A stretch of DNA of 23,630 bases from contig CAYYPE010000022.1 in NCBI GenBank assembly GCA_964473465.1, positions 1 through 23,630 of the forward strand. The letters run 5' to 3'. The notes beneath the pieces are model-generated. The model was given only the letters and a program-made list of their open reading frames with translations, was not told the origin of the DNA and searched no databases. Below are positions 8,518-15,927 of this stretch, piece by piece. The DNA is from CALHRB01 sp964473465. GTDB lineage: Bacteria; Bacteroidota; Ignavibacteria; Kapaibacteriales; UBA2268. Each line of letters opens with the position of its first letter. The stretch's first letter is position 1. The position numbers were made by a program, and so were the translations under genes.

Positions 8518-9774
8518 ATGATTCAATCTGTAAGGGGAACAAAAGACATTCTTCCCGATGAAATTAATTTGTGGTATTTTGTTGAAAACGTTTTTAAAAA
8601 ATTATCAACAAATTTTGGATATACCGAAATAAGAACACCTATATTCGAAAAGACCGAGGTTTTCGTCAGAAGTATTGGCGAAGAGACAGATATTGTTAAC
8701 AAGGAAATGTATTCATTTCCTGATAGAAGCGGCGAATCAATCACATTGAGACCCGAAGGAACTGCACCGCTTGTAAGGGCTGTAATTCAGAATTCTTTAG
8801 TACAACAAACAAATCTGCTAAGGTTGTGGTACTACGGTCCTTTTTTCAGATACGAACGCCCTCAAAAGGGAAGACAGAGGCAATTCCATCAATATGGAGC
8901 CGAATGTATTGGCTCGGAATATCCTGAAAGTGATGCCGAAATAATCAACTTAGCTTGTAATATTTTGAATGGAATAAATATCAATAAGTATAGAGTTCTA
9001 ATTAATTCGCTTGGGAATAATACTTCAAGAGAAAAATATCGGGAAAAGTTAATTCAATACCTTTCCAAACATATATCTGATTTATCCGAGGACAGTCAAA
9101 GAAGATTTGGTAAAAATCCATTGAGGGTTCTTGATTCAAAGGACGAGAGGGATATTGAGGTTACAAATTCTGCACCTTCTATTCTCGATTTTTTAGACAG
9201 AGAGAGTATTGACCACTTCGAAGGTGTAAAAAATATTCTAACCAAGCTCAATATAGATTTTGTAATTAATCCAAAACTTGTAAGGGGGCTTGATTACTAC
9301 AATCACACAGTTTTTGAATTTCAAAGTTCAGAACTCGGGGCTCAGGACTCAATAGGAGGAGGTGGTAGATATAATAAACTTTTCGAAGAATTTGGAGCTA
9401 AAACAACCCCTTCTGTAGGCTTTGCTTTTGGTGTCGAAAGACTGATTATAATCCTTGATAAACTAATTGAAAAAGAATCCTTGTTACAAAATCCTGAAAT
9501 TTTTATTGTTTCTGGCTTGAATCCTGAAGATGAATATTATATTGAATTGGTAAAAAAGCTTAGAAGTATGGAACTAAGAGTAGTAACAGATTTGAACAGA
9601 CGCTCATTCAAAGCCCAGATGAAGGAATCCAACAGACTCAAAGCTAAATATGCTATACTTGTGGGCGAAGATGAAAAAAACTCAAAAATGGTTACTTTGA
9701 AAAGACTTGAGGATGGTAATCAGCAGACTATATCATTTGATATGATTGACTCATTTAATTTTAATAGTAAATAG
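8518..9774 (+). CDS. hisS: Histidyl-tRNA synthetase
   Basis: This 418-residue protein has the usual length and signatures of bacterial HisRS, a cytoplasmic homodimeric class II synthetase that charges tRNA-His with histidine using ATP. It starts MIQSVRGTKDILPDE. Motif 2 spans LRPEGTAP (77-84) and RYERPQKGRQRQFHQYGAE (111-129). The histidine-binding loop is VRGLDYY (255-261), followed by IGGGGRY (279-285) and the motif 3 segment PSVGFAFGVERL. The C-terminal anticodon-binding domain occupies about 330-418. All key residues look intact. The gene lies 28 bases after the secreted-protein gene, and its TAG stop (9772-9774) overlaps the GTG of the following kinase gene, suggesting translational coupling. 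Confidence 0.98.
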   Translation: MIQSVRGTKDILPDEINLWYFVENVFKKLSTNFGYTEIRTPIFEKTEVFVRSIGEETDIVNKEMYSFPDRSGESITLRPEGTAPLVRAVIQNSLVQQTNLLRLWYYGPFFRYERPQKGRQRQFHQYGAECIGSEYPESDAEIINLACNILNGININKYRVLINSLGNNTSREKYREKLIQYLSKHISDLSEDSQRRFGKNPLRVLDSKDERDIEVTNSAPSILDFLDRESIDHFEGVKNILTKLNIDFVINPKLVRGLDYYNHTVFEFQSSELGAQDSIGGGGRYNKLFEEFGAKTTPSVGFAFGVERLIIILDKLIEKESLLQNPEIFIVSGLNPEDEYYIELVKKLRSMELRVVTDLNRRSFKAQMKESNRLKAKYAILVGEDEKNSKMVTLKRLEDGNQQTISFDMIDSFNFNSK

Positions 9775-11018
9775 TGGCTAATTCATCAAATAAATCTGTT
9801 AGATTTTTCTGGATGCCATTTACTAAATGGCAAATCAAACTGATATTAATGCTTGTTGCAATGCTAATTGTTTTTGCTGTTGTTATTTATACCAGAATAA
9901 TTGTTGATGAACTTATCCAGCGGGAGCAACAAAGTATAAAACTTTATACTGATATATTCAAAAGAACAACTGACCCAGACGCCAACCTTGAAGACTTATA
10001 TGTTTTGATTGAAAAGATATCTCCCACACTTTCTTTTCCAATAATAACAACCGATGAAAACAATGTTCCAATATACCCTTATGAACAGTGGACCTTAAAT
10101 ATTAAAATTGACACAACCCAAACTATTCAGGAGCAAAAAAATTTCCTATTGAATTACATTAACAAAATGCAATCCGATTACGAACCAATTATTGTTTCTG
10201 ACTCTGATGGAAAAATTCTTTTGAAATTTTTCTATACTCATTCAGAGCTGATTGATAATCTGGAAATGTTCCCAATTATTGAATTCTTTATAATCGCAAT
10301 CTTTATAGTAATCGGCTATATGGCTTTTAGTAATATCAGGAAAACTGAGGAATCAAAAGTCTGGGTTGGTATGGCAAAAGAAGCCGCACATCAGCTTGGA
10401 ACGCCGATATCAAGCCTACTTGCTTGGATTGAAATCATAAAATTTAATAAGGGTGAGCCAGAAAAACTAAATGAAACTCTTGATGAGATGCAAAAGGATG
10501 TCGAAAGACTTAATATGATTGCTACAAGATTCTCTAAGATTGGTTCATTGCCCGAAAGAAAAAGAGTCAATATATCAGACATACTGGAAAATGTATGTAA
10601 CTATTTTGAAAAAAGGATGCCCCATCTTGGGAAAAAGATTAGAATCGAAAGAAAATTCCAAAAAAATCTCTATTCGGATTTAAATGCGGAACTGTTCCAG
10701 TGGGTTATAGAAAATCTGCTGAAAAATGCTGCAGAAGCTATTGATTCAAAGAACGGACGTGTTTCTATCGAGCTTGCTGAACTTTCCAGAAGTAAGATTG
10801 TTATTAATGTTTCTGATAATGGCAAAGGTATGACATTAAAACAAAGAAGACAGATATTCTTTCCGGGCTTCACAACAAAAAAGCGTGGATGGGGGCTTGG
10901 TTTAACTTTGAGCAAAAGAATAATTGAAGAGTACCATAACGGAAAGATTTTTGTTAAAGAAAGCTCTGTTGGTAAGGGAACAACATTTCAAATTGAATTG
11001 GATAAATCTAATCAGTAA
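9774..11018 (+). CDS. Membrane sensor histidine kinase (no adjacent response regulator)
   Basis: The GTG start at 9774 shares its first base with the last base of the hisS stop (TAGTG). The 414-residue product has two membrane helices (about 21-42 and 165-186) flanking an extracytoplasmic sensor region of about 120 residues with no recognised fold. The dimerisation/H-box is KEAAHQLGTPISSL, with the phosphoacceptor probably H206. The ATPase domain has an N-box (VIENLLKNAAEAID, 311-324), G1 (SDNGKGM, 347-353), an F-box (FFPGFTTKK, 362-370) and G2 (GWGLGL, 372-377), so it should autophosphorylate. No HAMP domain is obvious between TM2 and the H-box; the linker is only about 18 residues. No response regulator lies in the window, so its partner must be encoded elsewhere. 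Its signal is unknown. The gene converges with, and overlaps by 7 bases, the lipoprotein gene on the other strand. Confidence 0.93.
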   Translation: MANSSNKSVRFFWMPFTKWQIKLILMLVAMLIVFAVVIYTRIIVDELIQREQQSIKLYTDIFKRTTDPDANLEDLYVLIEKISPTLSFPIITTDENNVPIYPYEQWTLNIKIDTTQTIQEQKNFLLNYINKMQSDYEPIIVSDSDGKILLKFFYTHSELIDNLEMFPIIEFFIIAIFIVIGYMAFSNIRKTEESKVWVGMAKEAAHQLGTPISSLLAWIEIIKFNKGEPEKLNETLDEMQKDVERLNMIATRFSKIGSLPERKRVNISDILENVCNYFEKRMPHLGKKIRIERKFQKNLYSDLNAELFQWVIENLLKNAAEAIDSKNGRVSIELAELSRSKIVINVSDNGKGMTLKQRRQIFFPGFTTKKRGWGLGLTLSKRIIEEYHNGKIFVKESSVGKGTTFQIELDKSNQ

Positions 11019-11524
11019 TTAGATTCATCACGCCAAATACTAATTTTCCAATCCTCATCAGCAGAATTTCGCTTGATTCTTAGATTTACTCTTCCCTGCA
11101 ACCTTACAACATCAGCTGGGCTGAAGATAATATTGAGAATAAAACCTCTTGAAATGTCCTTTATTAGCGTATCACCAATGGAAATAACCACTTCATTCCA
11201 GATTAAATCGAGATTTTGAGCTGCCTGAAACAATCCAGACGTTGATCGCATATCTTCCTCTCTGCCCCATGTTTGATTTGTTCCCTGATCATAATTCCAG
11301 TAAATAAAAGTGAAATCATCTGCTAACAAATTACCATAGACCAATGTATCCTTGAAAACATACGCATATCTAAAATTCTTGAACAGTCCTTCAACTGTTT
11401 TCTGATCTCCGATGATATCATTATTTGTGTTCGATTTATCAAGGGAAGGAGCAAAAGGATTTATGCAGGATTGTATAAAAATCAAGAAACTAAATACTAA
11501 TAATATTTTATAAATCTGGTTCAA
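11012..11524 (-). CDS. Small lipoprotein with NTF2/SnoaL-like fold
   Basis: 170 residues from a TTG at 11524-11522. The N-terminus (MNQIYKILLVFSFLIFIQSC) is a lipoprotein signal with the lipidated Cys probably at C20. The mature part has the helix-then-sheet pattern of NTF2-like proteins: a predicted first helix 'VEGLFKNFRYAYVFKD', then 'LLADDFTFIYWNYDQG' and C-terminal strands ending 'DWKISIWRDES'. This fold call is from pattern, not from a match. An in-frame ATG twelve bases upstream is followed by AAA ATA TAA, so TTG is the first usable start. It follows the glycosyltransferase gene by 13 bases and is probably the last gene of that operon; its 3' end overlaps the histidine kinase gene by 7 bases. 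The role is unknown; an envelope location is inferred. Confidence 0.82.
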   Translation of the reverse strand: MNQIYKILLVFSFLIFIQSCINPFAPSLDKSNTNNDIIGDQKTVEGLFKNFRYAYVFKDTLVYGNLLADDFTFIYWNYDQGTNQTWGREEDMRSTSGLFQAAQNLDLIWNEVVISIGDTLIKDISRGFILNIIFSPADVVRLQGRVNLRIKRNSADEDWKISIWRDESNY

Positions 11525-11537
11525 TTATATTTTCATA

Positions 11538-12755
11538 TTAAACATTAAAATTTGCTAATTTTTTATAATTTTCAACCATAATATTTACGTTTAATTTCCA
11601 TGAAAAGTTTGCCAGCGAGAATTTTCTTGCATTTTCGCCTAACTCCCTTGTTAAATCTGGATTTTTCATCAGTTCCAAAATTTTTTCGGAAAATTCTTTT
11701 GTATCATTGCAAATAATTAATCCATTTTCAGCTTTTGCATTAATTCCCTCTGCTGCAACTGAAGTTGCTAAAACAGGCAATTTCATTGCCATTGCCTCTA
11801 TAATTTTTATCCTTATTCCTGACCCAACAAATAAAGGAACTATGTAAATTCCGGCTTTATTCAGGTAAGGTCTGACATCATCAACATATCCGATAATATT
11901 CACACCTTCATTCTTATAATTTCGGAGATTATCAGGAATATCTTTCCCAATGACTGACAATTTAATTTGTGGATTATATTTTCTGAGAATAGGAAGAACA
12001 TTTTTTATAAACCAGATGAGACCATCAAGATTATGTTTCCACGAAAAGACTGTGGCAATAATCAATTCATTTTGATTTCTTTCGATATTATCATCGGGCA
12101 ACCAATAAGAATCATCAATTCCGGGACCTGAGACAATTTGCCGTGAATCAGGTGATAATTCTAATGCTAAATTTTTGTCAACTTCTGTAATGGGAAAGCA
12201 AACATCAAACTTACTATAAATCTTGCTTTCAAAATTTCTTAATAAATTAGCCTGATGTTGAATATATATTTTTTTTGGATGATAATTTGGTAATACATCA
12301 GCATATCTTTTCCAGATCATATATTCGATATTATGAAGTCTTAATCCGATAGGTTTTACGGAAAGATCTTTAAGGTAAACTGCAATTGGTGCCATTGCAG
12401 TATGGTCAGCATGAATTACATCAAACTCAATATTTTGAACTAGCTTACTAAAAAATTCAAAGACTCTCTTTTCGGAATGTTTATCAATATAAATTGACCT
12501 GTTGTTTAAAATTGATTTTAATATTCGTGGAATTGTATTCTTCGTAGAGTGCTCAAACAGAATAGGATTAGCATATTTTTTTAATTCTTCGGTCGAAGAA
12601 TTCGATACTTCCTCATTTTTAAAAGTAAAAAAAGAAACCTCACAACCCTGCCTGAAAAACTCGATTAGTATGTTAGCTATTCCAATCTTGCCGCCATCAT
12701 CCATCGGAAAAGGAAATCTTGGTGAAAGCTGAAGAATTTTTAATTTTCTAATCAT
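11538..12755 (-). CDS. Glycosyltransferase, GT4-like (GT-B fold)
   Basis: 405 residues. The N-terminal Rossmann half starts 'ILQLSPRFPFPMDDGGKIGI', the acceptor-side glycine-rich loop seen in GT4 enzymes. The C-terminal donor half contains 'TVFSWKHNLDGLIWFI', 'VIGKDIP', 'IIGYVDDVRPYL' and the donor-site motif GSGIRIKIIEAMAMKLPV (from about 311, E320). The usual first Glu of the EX7E motif is replaced by GSG, as in GT4 branches linked to exopolysaccharide systems. It should transfer a sugar from a nucleotide-sugar to a glycan or lipid acceptor at the cytoplasmic face; the specific sugar cannot be told. Its ATG overlaps the end of the upstream glycosyltransferase gene by 8 bases, so the two are co-translated and probably act in the same surface-glycan pathway. 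Confidence 0.93.
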   Translation of the reverse strand: MIRKLKILQLSPRFPFPMDDGGKIGIANILIEFFRQGCEVSFFTFKNEEVSNSSTEELKKYANPILFEHSTKNTIPRILKSILNNRSIYIDKHSEKRVFEFFSKLVQNIEFDVIHADHTAMAPIAVYLKDLSVKPIGLRLHNIEYMIWKRYADVLPNYHPKKIYIQHQANLLRNFESKIYSKFDVCFPITEVDKNLALELSPDSRQIVSGPGIDDSYWLPDDNIERNQNELIIATVFSWKHNLDGLIWFIKNVLPILRKYNPQIKLSVIGKDIPDNLRNYKNEGVNIIGYVDDVRPYLNKAGIYIVPLFVGSGIRIKIIEAMAMKLPVLATSVAAEGINAKAENGLIICNDTKEFSEKILELMKNPDLTRELGENARKFSLANFSWKLNVNIMVENYKKLANFNV

Positions 12756-13701
12756 TTGTGTTTTTTTTCAATATCTTATTTATTTTATTAAGTAAAACTT
12801 GTTTGAAAAACCTCATTTGATTGTGAGCAACGCTAACACCAAGAGTAATATCCGTTATCTTATCTTCTGGAACAACATTTCGTTCGTTACGGTAAGTGTA
12901 GAACATAATCGAAAGCATACCAAAGAAGCTCTCAAATATGGCAGATGGAGGAATTTTTGTAAAAATAGCCAGAAGAACCTGAAAAAAAATTATCTGAACA
13001 GAACGCCATAAAGCCTGCCAAAATGGAAAATATCTCCAACTGTATCGAATATATTGTTTCGATGCCATAACCCATCGGTTGGCATTATTTCTATCCAGCG
13101 GTGAGGCAAAATGAAGGGTTCTGATATTAGGAAAATATCTAACGTTAAAACCCGCCAGAATAGCTCTTGTGCAAAAATCCAGTTCCTCGAATCCGAATTC
13201 CCAGAAACCTCCGATTTTTTCAAAAACCTTCCTTTTAATTGCGGCACCTGTTCCGGGGAAAAAGTTAGCTTTGTAACCATTTTCGGGAACATTTGTTTTA
13301 TCAATTGGCAAAGGATACCAATCCCAAGGTTGATTACCCTTCCTTACTTCAATATCCTCGGTAGCTATAATATCAATATCAGGGTGTTTCGAAAAAATTT
13401 CAGCAACTCTTTCGAAAGTTTCAGGGGACTCTGGATAAGAATCGCTGTCGGTTCGCCAGATAATATCCCCAGAAGACATTTCCACACCGAGGTTTATCGT
13501 TCTGATGTCGAAATTATCAGGTAGCCAAAGGTATTTAATTTCTGGATAATCTTTATTCATCATTTCTCTTGTGCCATCTGTCGAGGCATTATCAACAACA
13601 ATGATTTCCTTGTCTTGATAAGTTTGGGCAAGATATCCTTCTATAGAGCGTTTAACATCTTCTCGTCTATTTCTGGTAACGATAACAACACTAAATTTCA
13701 T
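12748..13701 (-). CDS. Family 2 glycosyltransferase (GT-A fold), rhamnosyltransferase-like
   Basis: 317 residues. It opens with FSVVIVTRNRREDV and 'IIVVDNASTDGT', the nucleotide-sugar binding start of GT2 enzymes. The metal-binding DxD is D85-S-D87, and the catalytic-base region is GFEELDFCTRA (170-180) followed by H197. A hydrophobic and aromatic stretch at about 213-245 suggests membrane association. It probably adds a sugar to an O-antigen or capsule-like glycan; the donor is unknown. It is the first gene of a three-gene minus-strand operon, followed with an 8-base overlap by the GT4-like enzyme and then by the lipoprotein. The operon is transcribed divergently from the potassium channel gene, with a candidate promoter box at 13728-13735. 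Confidence 0.93.
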   Translation of the reverse strand: MKFSVVIVTRNRREDVKRSIEGYLAQTYQDKEIIVVDNASTDGTREMMNKDYPEIKYLWLPDNFDIRTINLGVEMSSGDIIWRTDSDSYPESPETFERVAEIFSKHPDIDIIATEDIEVRKGNQPWDWYPLPIDKTNVPENGYKANFFPGTGAAIKRKVFEKIGGFWEFGFEELDFCTRAILAGFNVRYFPNIRTLHFASPLDRNNANRWVMASKQYIRYSWRYFPFWQALWRSVQIIFFQVLLAIFTKIPPSAIFESFFGMLSIMFYTYRNERNVVPEDKITDITLGVSVAHNQMRFFKQVLLNKINKILKKNTND

Positions 13702-13727
13702 TATTAAATAAATAATAAAAAAAAAAA

Positions 13728-13735
13728 CAAATATA
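13728..13735 (-). promoter_or_regulatory. Candidate -7 box for the glycosyltransferase operon (TATATTTG on minus)
   Basis: CAAATATA on the plus strand reads TATATTTG on the minus strand and matches TAnnTTTG, 26 bases before the ATG at 13701. No clean TTG -33 element is seen at the usual distance, so support is weak. Confidence 0.25.
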
Positions 13736-13779
13736 TTAATTTTTCAGCTTAACTATTGATTTTGGCTTGATTTTTACAC

Positions 13780-13787
13780 TATTTTTG
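13780..13787 (+). promoter_or_regulatory. Candidate -7 box for the potassium channel gene (TATTTTTG)
   Basis: TATTTTTG matches TAnnTTTG, with a TTG at 13756-13758 spaced 21 bases upstream, close to the Bacteroidota spacing. It ends 25 bases before the ATG at 13813. This is the best promoter candidate in the window. Confidence 0.4.
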
Positions 13788-13812
13788 TTGTTGATTTTTA
13801 TCAATTATTAAA

Positions 13813-14862
13813 ATGAAAAGAAATAAAAAATTATATCTCGAAATAAAGCCTATTCTGAAAAAGCCAATATTCCCATCAATTGTATTGCTATGCACAATAA
13901 TAGTTGGAACACTTGGCTACTACATTCTCTGGATGGATAAGTATGATGTAACTCTTTTCGATGCTTTTTATATGACTTTCATAACGATAACAACAATAGG
14001 TTATGCTGAGATTTTTCCATTAAATCAGATCGGTAGAGTTCTTACTATTTTAATTGCTCTTGTAGGTATATCAAGCTTGTTTTTTATGTTTACTATCGTT
14101 ATGGAAAATCTTTTTATCCTTCAAATAAATAATTATGGGAGAAAGAAAAAAATGGTGAAAACAGTTGAAAATTTGAAAAATCACACAATTTTGATTGGAT
14201 ATGGCAGAGTGGGGCAGTTGGCAGCACTCGAATTATTAAAAAATCAGGAGCATTTTGTTGTTATTGATGATGATTTTCAAGAAAACGACATTATAAGTCA
14301 AAAAGAGTTCTTGCTCAAAATAAAAGGCGATGCAACCCACGATGAAGTTCTTATAAAAGCAGGAATTAAAAGAGCAAAAGGTTTGATAATAGCAACAGGT
14401 AATCCTGCTACAAACGTTTTTATAGTTTTAGGTGCTAAAGTTCTCAACCCAAATCTTACGATTGTTGCTCGTTGCGATGAACACGAAAGCATAGAAAAAT
14501 TGTTACGGGCTGGAGCAACTCAAATTGTCAATCCATTCTCAATTGGTGGACAAAGGCTTGCACATTACATTATCAATCCAAATGTAATAGATTTTGTTGA
14601 AACAAATTTTGGTGCAGGAGAAGAAAAATTCAATATTGAGAACATTAAAATTCCTGATAATTCTATTTGGAACACTCAAACGTTAAAGGAAATGAATATC
14701 AGGGAACAAACCGGGGTAACCATTTTGGCTATCAGAAGGGGAGAGAGAACAATTATAAATCCTCCAGCTGATTTTGCAATTAATGACGGGGATGAATTTC
14801 TTGCCTTCGGAACATTAAAAGACTTAAAAAAGGTTGAACGAATGCTATTTATGACTAAATGA
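13813..14862 (+). CDS. RCK-gated potassium channel subunit with variant selectivity filter
   Basis: 349 residues. Membrane helix 1 spans about 21-40, then a pore loop with T59-I-T61-T-I-G-Y-A-E and a second helix (about 74-98): the two-helix channel topology. A cytoplasmic RCK/TrkA-N domain follows with the nucleotide-binding glycines GYGRVG (129-134) and an acidic strand end at 'VVIDDD' (139-154 region), then a TrkA-C domain (about 255-349) with 'VTILAIRRGERTIINPPAD'. Such tetrameric channels pass K+ and are gated by ligands (nucleotide, Ca2+ or other ions) bound to the RCK ring. The filter reads TIGYAE rather than TVGYGD, the second glycine being alanine, so selectivity may differ. It is divergent from the glycosyltransferase operon and its last 8 bases overlap the convergent HAD gene. 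Confidence 0.92.
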   Translation: MKRNKKLYLEIKPILKKPIFPSIVLLCTIIVGTLGYYILWMDKYDVTLFDAFYMTFITITTIGYAEIFPLNQIGRVLTILIALVGISSLFFMFTIVMENLFILQINNYGRKKKMVKTVENLKNHTILIGYGRVGQLAALELLKNQEHFVVIDDDFQENDIISQKEFLLKIKGDATHDEVLIKAGIKRAKGLIIATGNPATNVFIVLGAKVLNPNLTIVARCDEHESIEKLLRAGATQIVNPFSIGGQRLAHYIINPNVIDFVETNFGAGEEKFNIENIKIPDNSIWNTQTLKEMNIREQTGVTILAIRRGERTIINPPADFAINDGDEFLAFGTLKDLKKVERMLFMTK

Positions 14863-15607
14863 TTGATGAGTTTAACTCATTTACAGTGCTAACAACTTCA
14901 GACCAGTCTTTACAAATAGCATCTGCAATTGAATGATTATTCTTGCTTACAAAAGTGCTTGTCTTATCGCCAATAAATTTAATTGCCTTCATTCCGAGCT
15001 TTTTTGCACCAACTATATCTGTTTCTTCGATATCGCCAATATGAAGACTGACATGTGGTTCAATTTTATACTTATTTAAAATTGCCAGAAATGATTCTTT
15101 CGATGGCTTGGAATAGCCTGTTTCATCGCTGAAGCTGAACTCAGAAAAATAGTTATAAATTCCGGCATCATACAAAACTTTTCTTAATGTCTTTCCCGGC
15201 GAAAAACCTGTGTCAGAGACGATTCCAAGTTCATAACCACGTTTTTTTAATTCTTCAAGTGCCTGTTTTGCACCGGGTAAAAGATTTGGGGGGTGATAGA
15301 TAATACAATCTCCGAATGCTTCAGCAACATTTTCGATAATTTCGGGCTTTTTTGGCAAATTAAGGTAATCAAACAGAAATTCGACTGTGCTTGCAGTTGA
15401 TGGAGTTCTGTGTTCATTCCTCCATATATTATGAAAGTAACCCCACGAGGCTTCAATTGCCGGATTGAATTCTTTTTCAGTAATTGTATAACCCAGTGCT
15501 TCGATTTCTGATTTAAGCGAATTCAATCTGAATTGGTTTCTTGCAAAACCATTTTCAGAGTCAAAAAGCGTATTCCAAAAATCTATGGTTATCAGTTTCA
15601 GGCTCAT
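14855..15607 (-). CDS. HAD-superfamily hydrolase with DxWxT motif I
   Basis: 250 residues, the usual size for a HAD phosphatase with a helical C1 cap. Motif I is D9-F-W-N-T13, motif II is S131-D-T, motif III is K167 in GYSKPS, and motif IV is GDIEETD (D192, D197). The nucleophile Asp is present. The second Asp of motif I (the general acid/base in phosphatases) is Trp here; haloacid dehalogenases also lack it (DxYxT), so the reaction is uncertain and substrate prediction is not possible. The cap covers about 16-110. The gene is cytoplasmic, stands alone, and converges with the potassium channel gene, overlapping it by 8 bases; no terminator hairpin is visible between them. Confidence 0.88.
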   Translation of the reverse strand: MSLKLITIDFWNTLFDSENGFARNQFRLNSLKSEIEALGYTITEKEFNPAIEASWGYFHNIWRNEHRTPSTASTVEFLFDYLNLPKKPEIIENVAEAFGDCIIYHPPNLLPGAKQALEELKKRGYELGIVSDTGFSPGKTLRKVLYDAGIYNYFSEFSFSDETGYSKPSKESFLAILNKYKIEPHVSLHIGDIEETDIVGAKKLGMKAIKFIGDKTSTFVSKNNHSIADAICKDWSEVVSTVNELNSSII

Positions 15608-15927
15608 AAAATAAGTTAGTTTTGTTTTCTATAAAATATTGAAGACGGCAAGACAATGCTAAAATTGAAAATTTGAATATGAATTATGGGTAAAGAATGA
15701 TGGTGTGTTCTAAGAACATTTTTGATTTGACCGATTTTTTAAATATTTTCTATTTTTTTTAGAAAAAAGAATTTGATTGATATTTTAAAAAAACTTTAAC
15801 ATATTTATCTAATTCATTATTGAAAATTTAACATTATATATAGAATTTTTTTAAAAACTGATGTAACAAATAAATTTTCCAAGTGTTAGTTAAATTATTA
15901 TTTTTTTTTAAAATTATGGGAACAAAT
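15608..15927. other. Gene-free AT-rich spacer before the secreted propeller gene
   Basis: Divergent intergenic region between the HAD gene and the secreted propeller gene. Sequence is strongly AT-rich with T runs (for example nine T at 15901-15909). No TAnnTTTG box, hairpin or RNA gene was identified. Confidence 0.5.

Noticed and set aside
12990..13304. Minus-strand open frame of 104 codons
   Set aside because: It is an out-of-frame shadow inside the family 2 glycosyltransferase gene.
13111..13524. Plus-strand open frame of 137 codons
   Set aside because: It lies wholly inside the family 2 glycosyltransferase gene on the other strand, whose motifs are unambiguous.
13717..13727. Run of 11 A upstream of the glycosyltransferase operon
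   Set aside because: A/T runs of this length are expected in this composition and it is not in a coding region; unlike the G tract it gives no frame switch.
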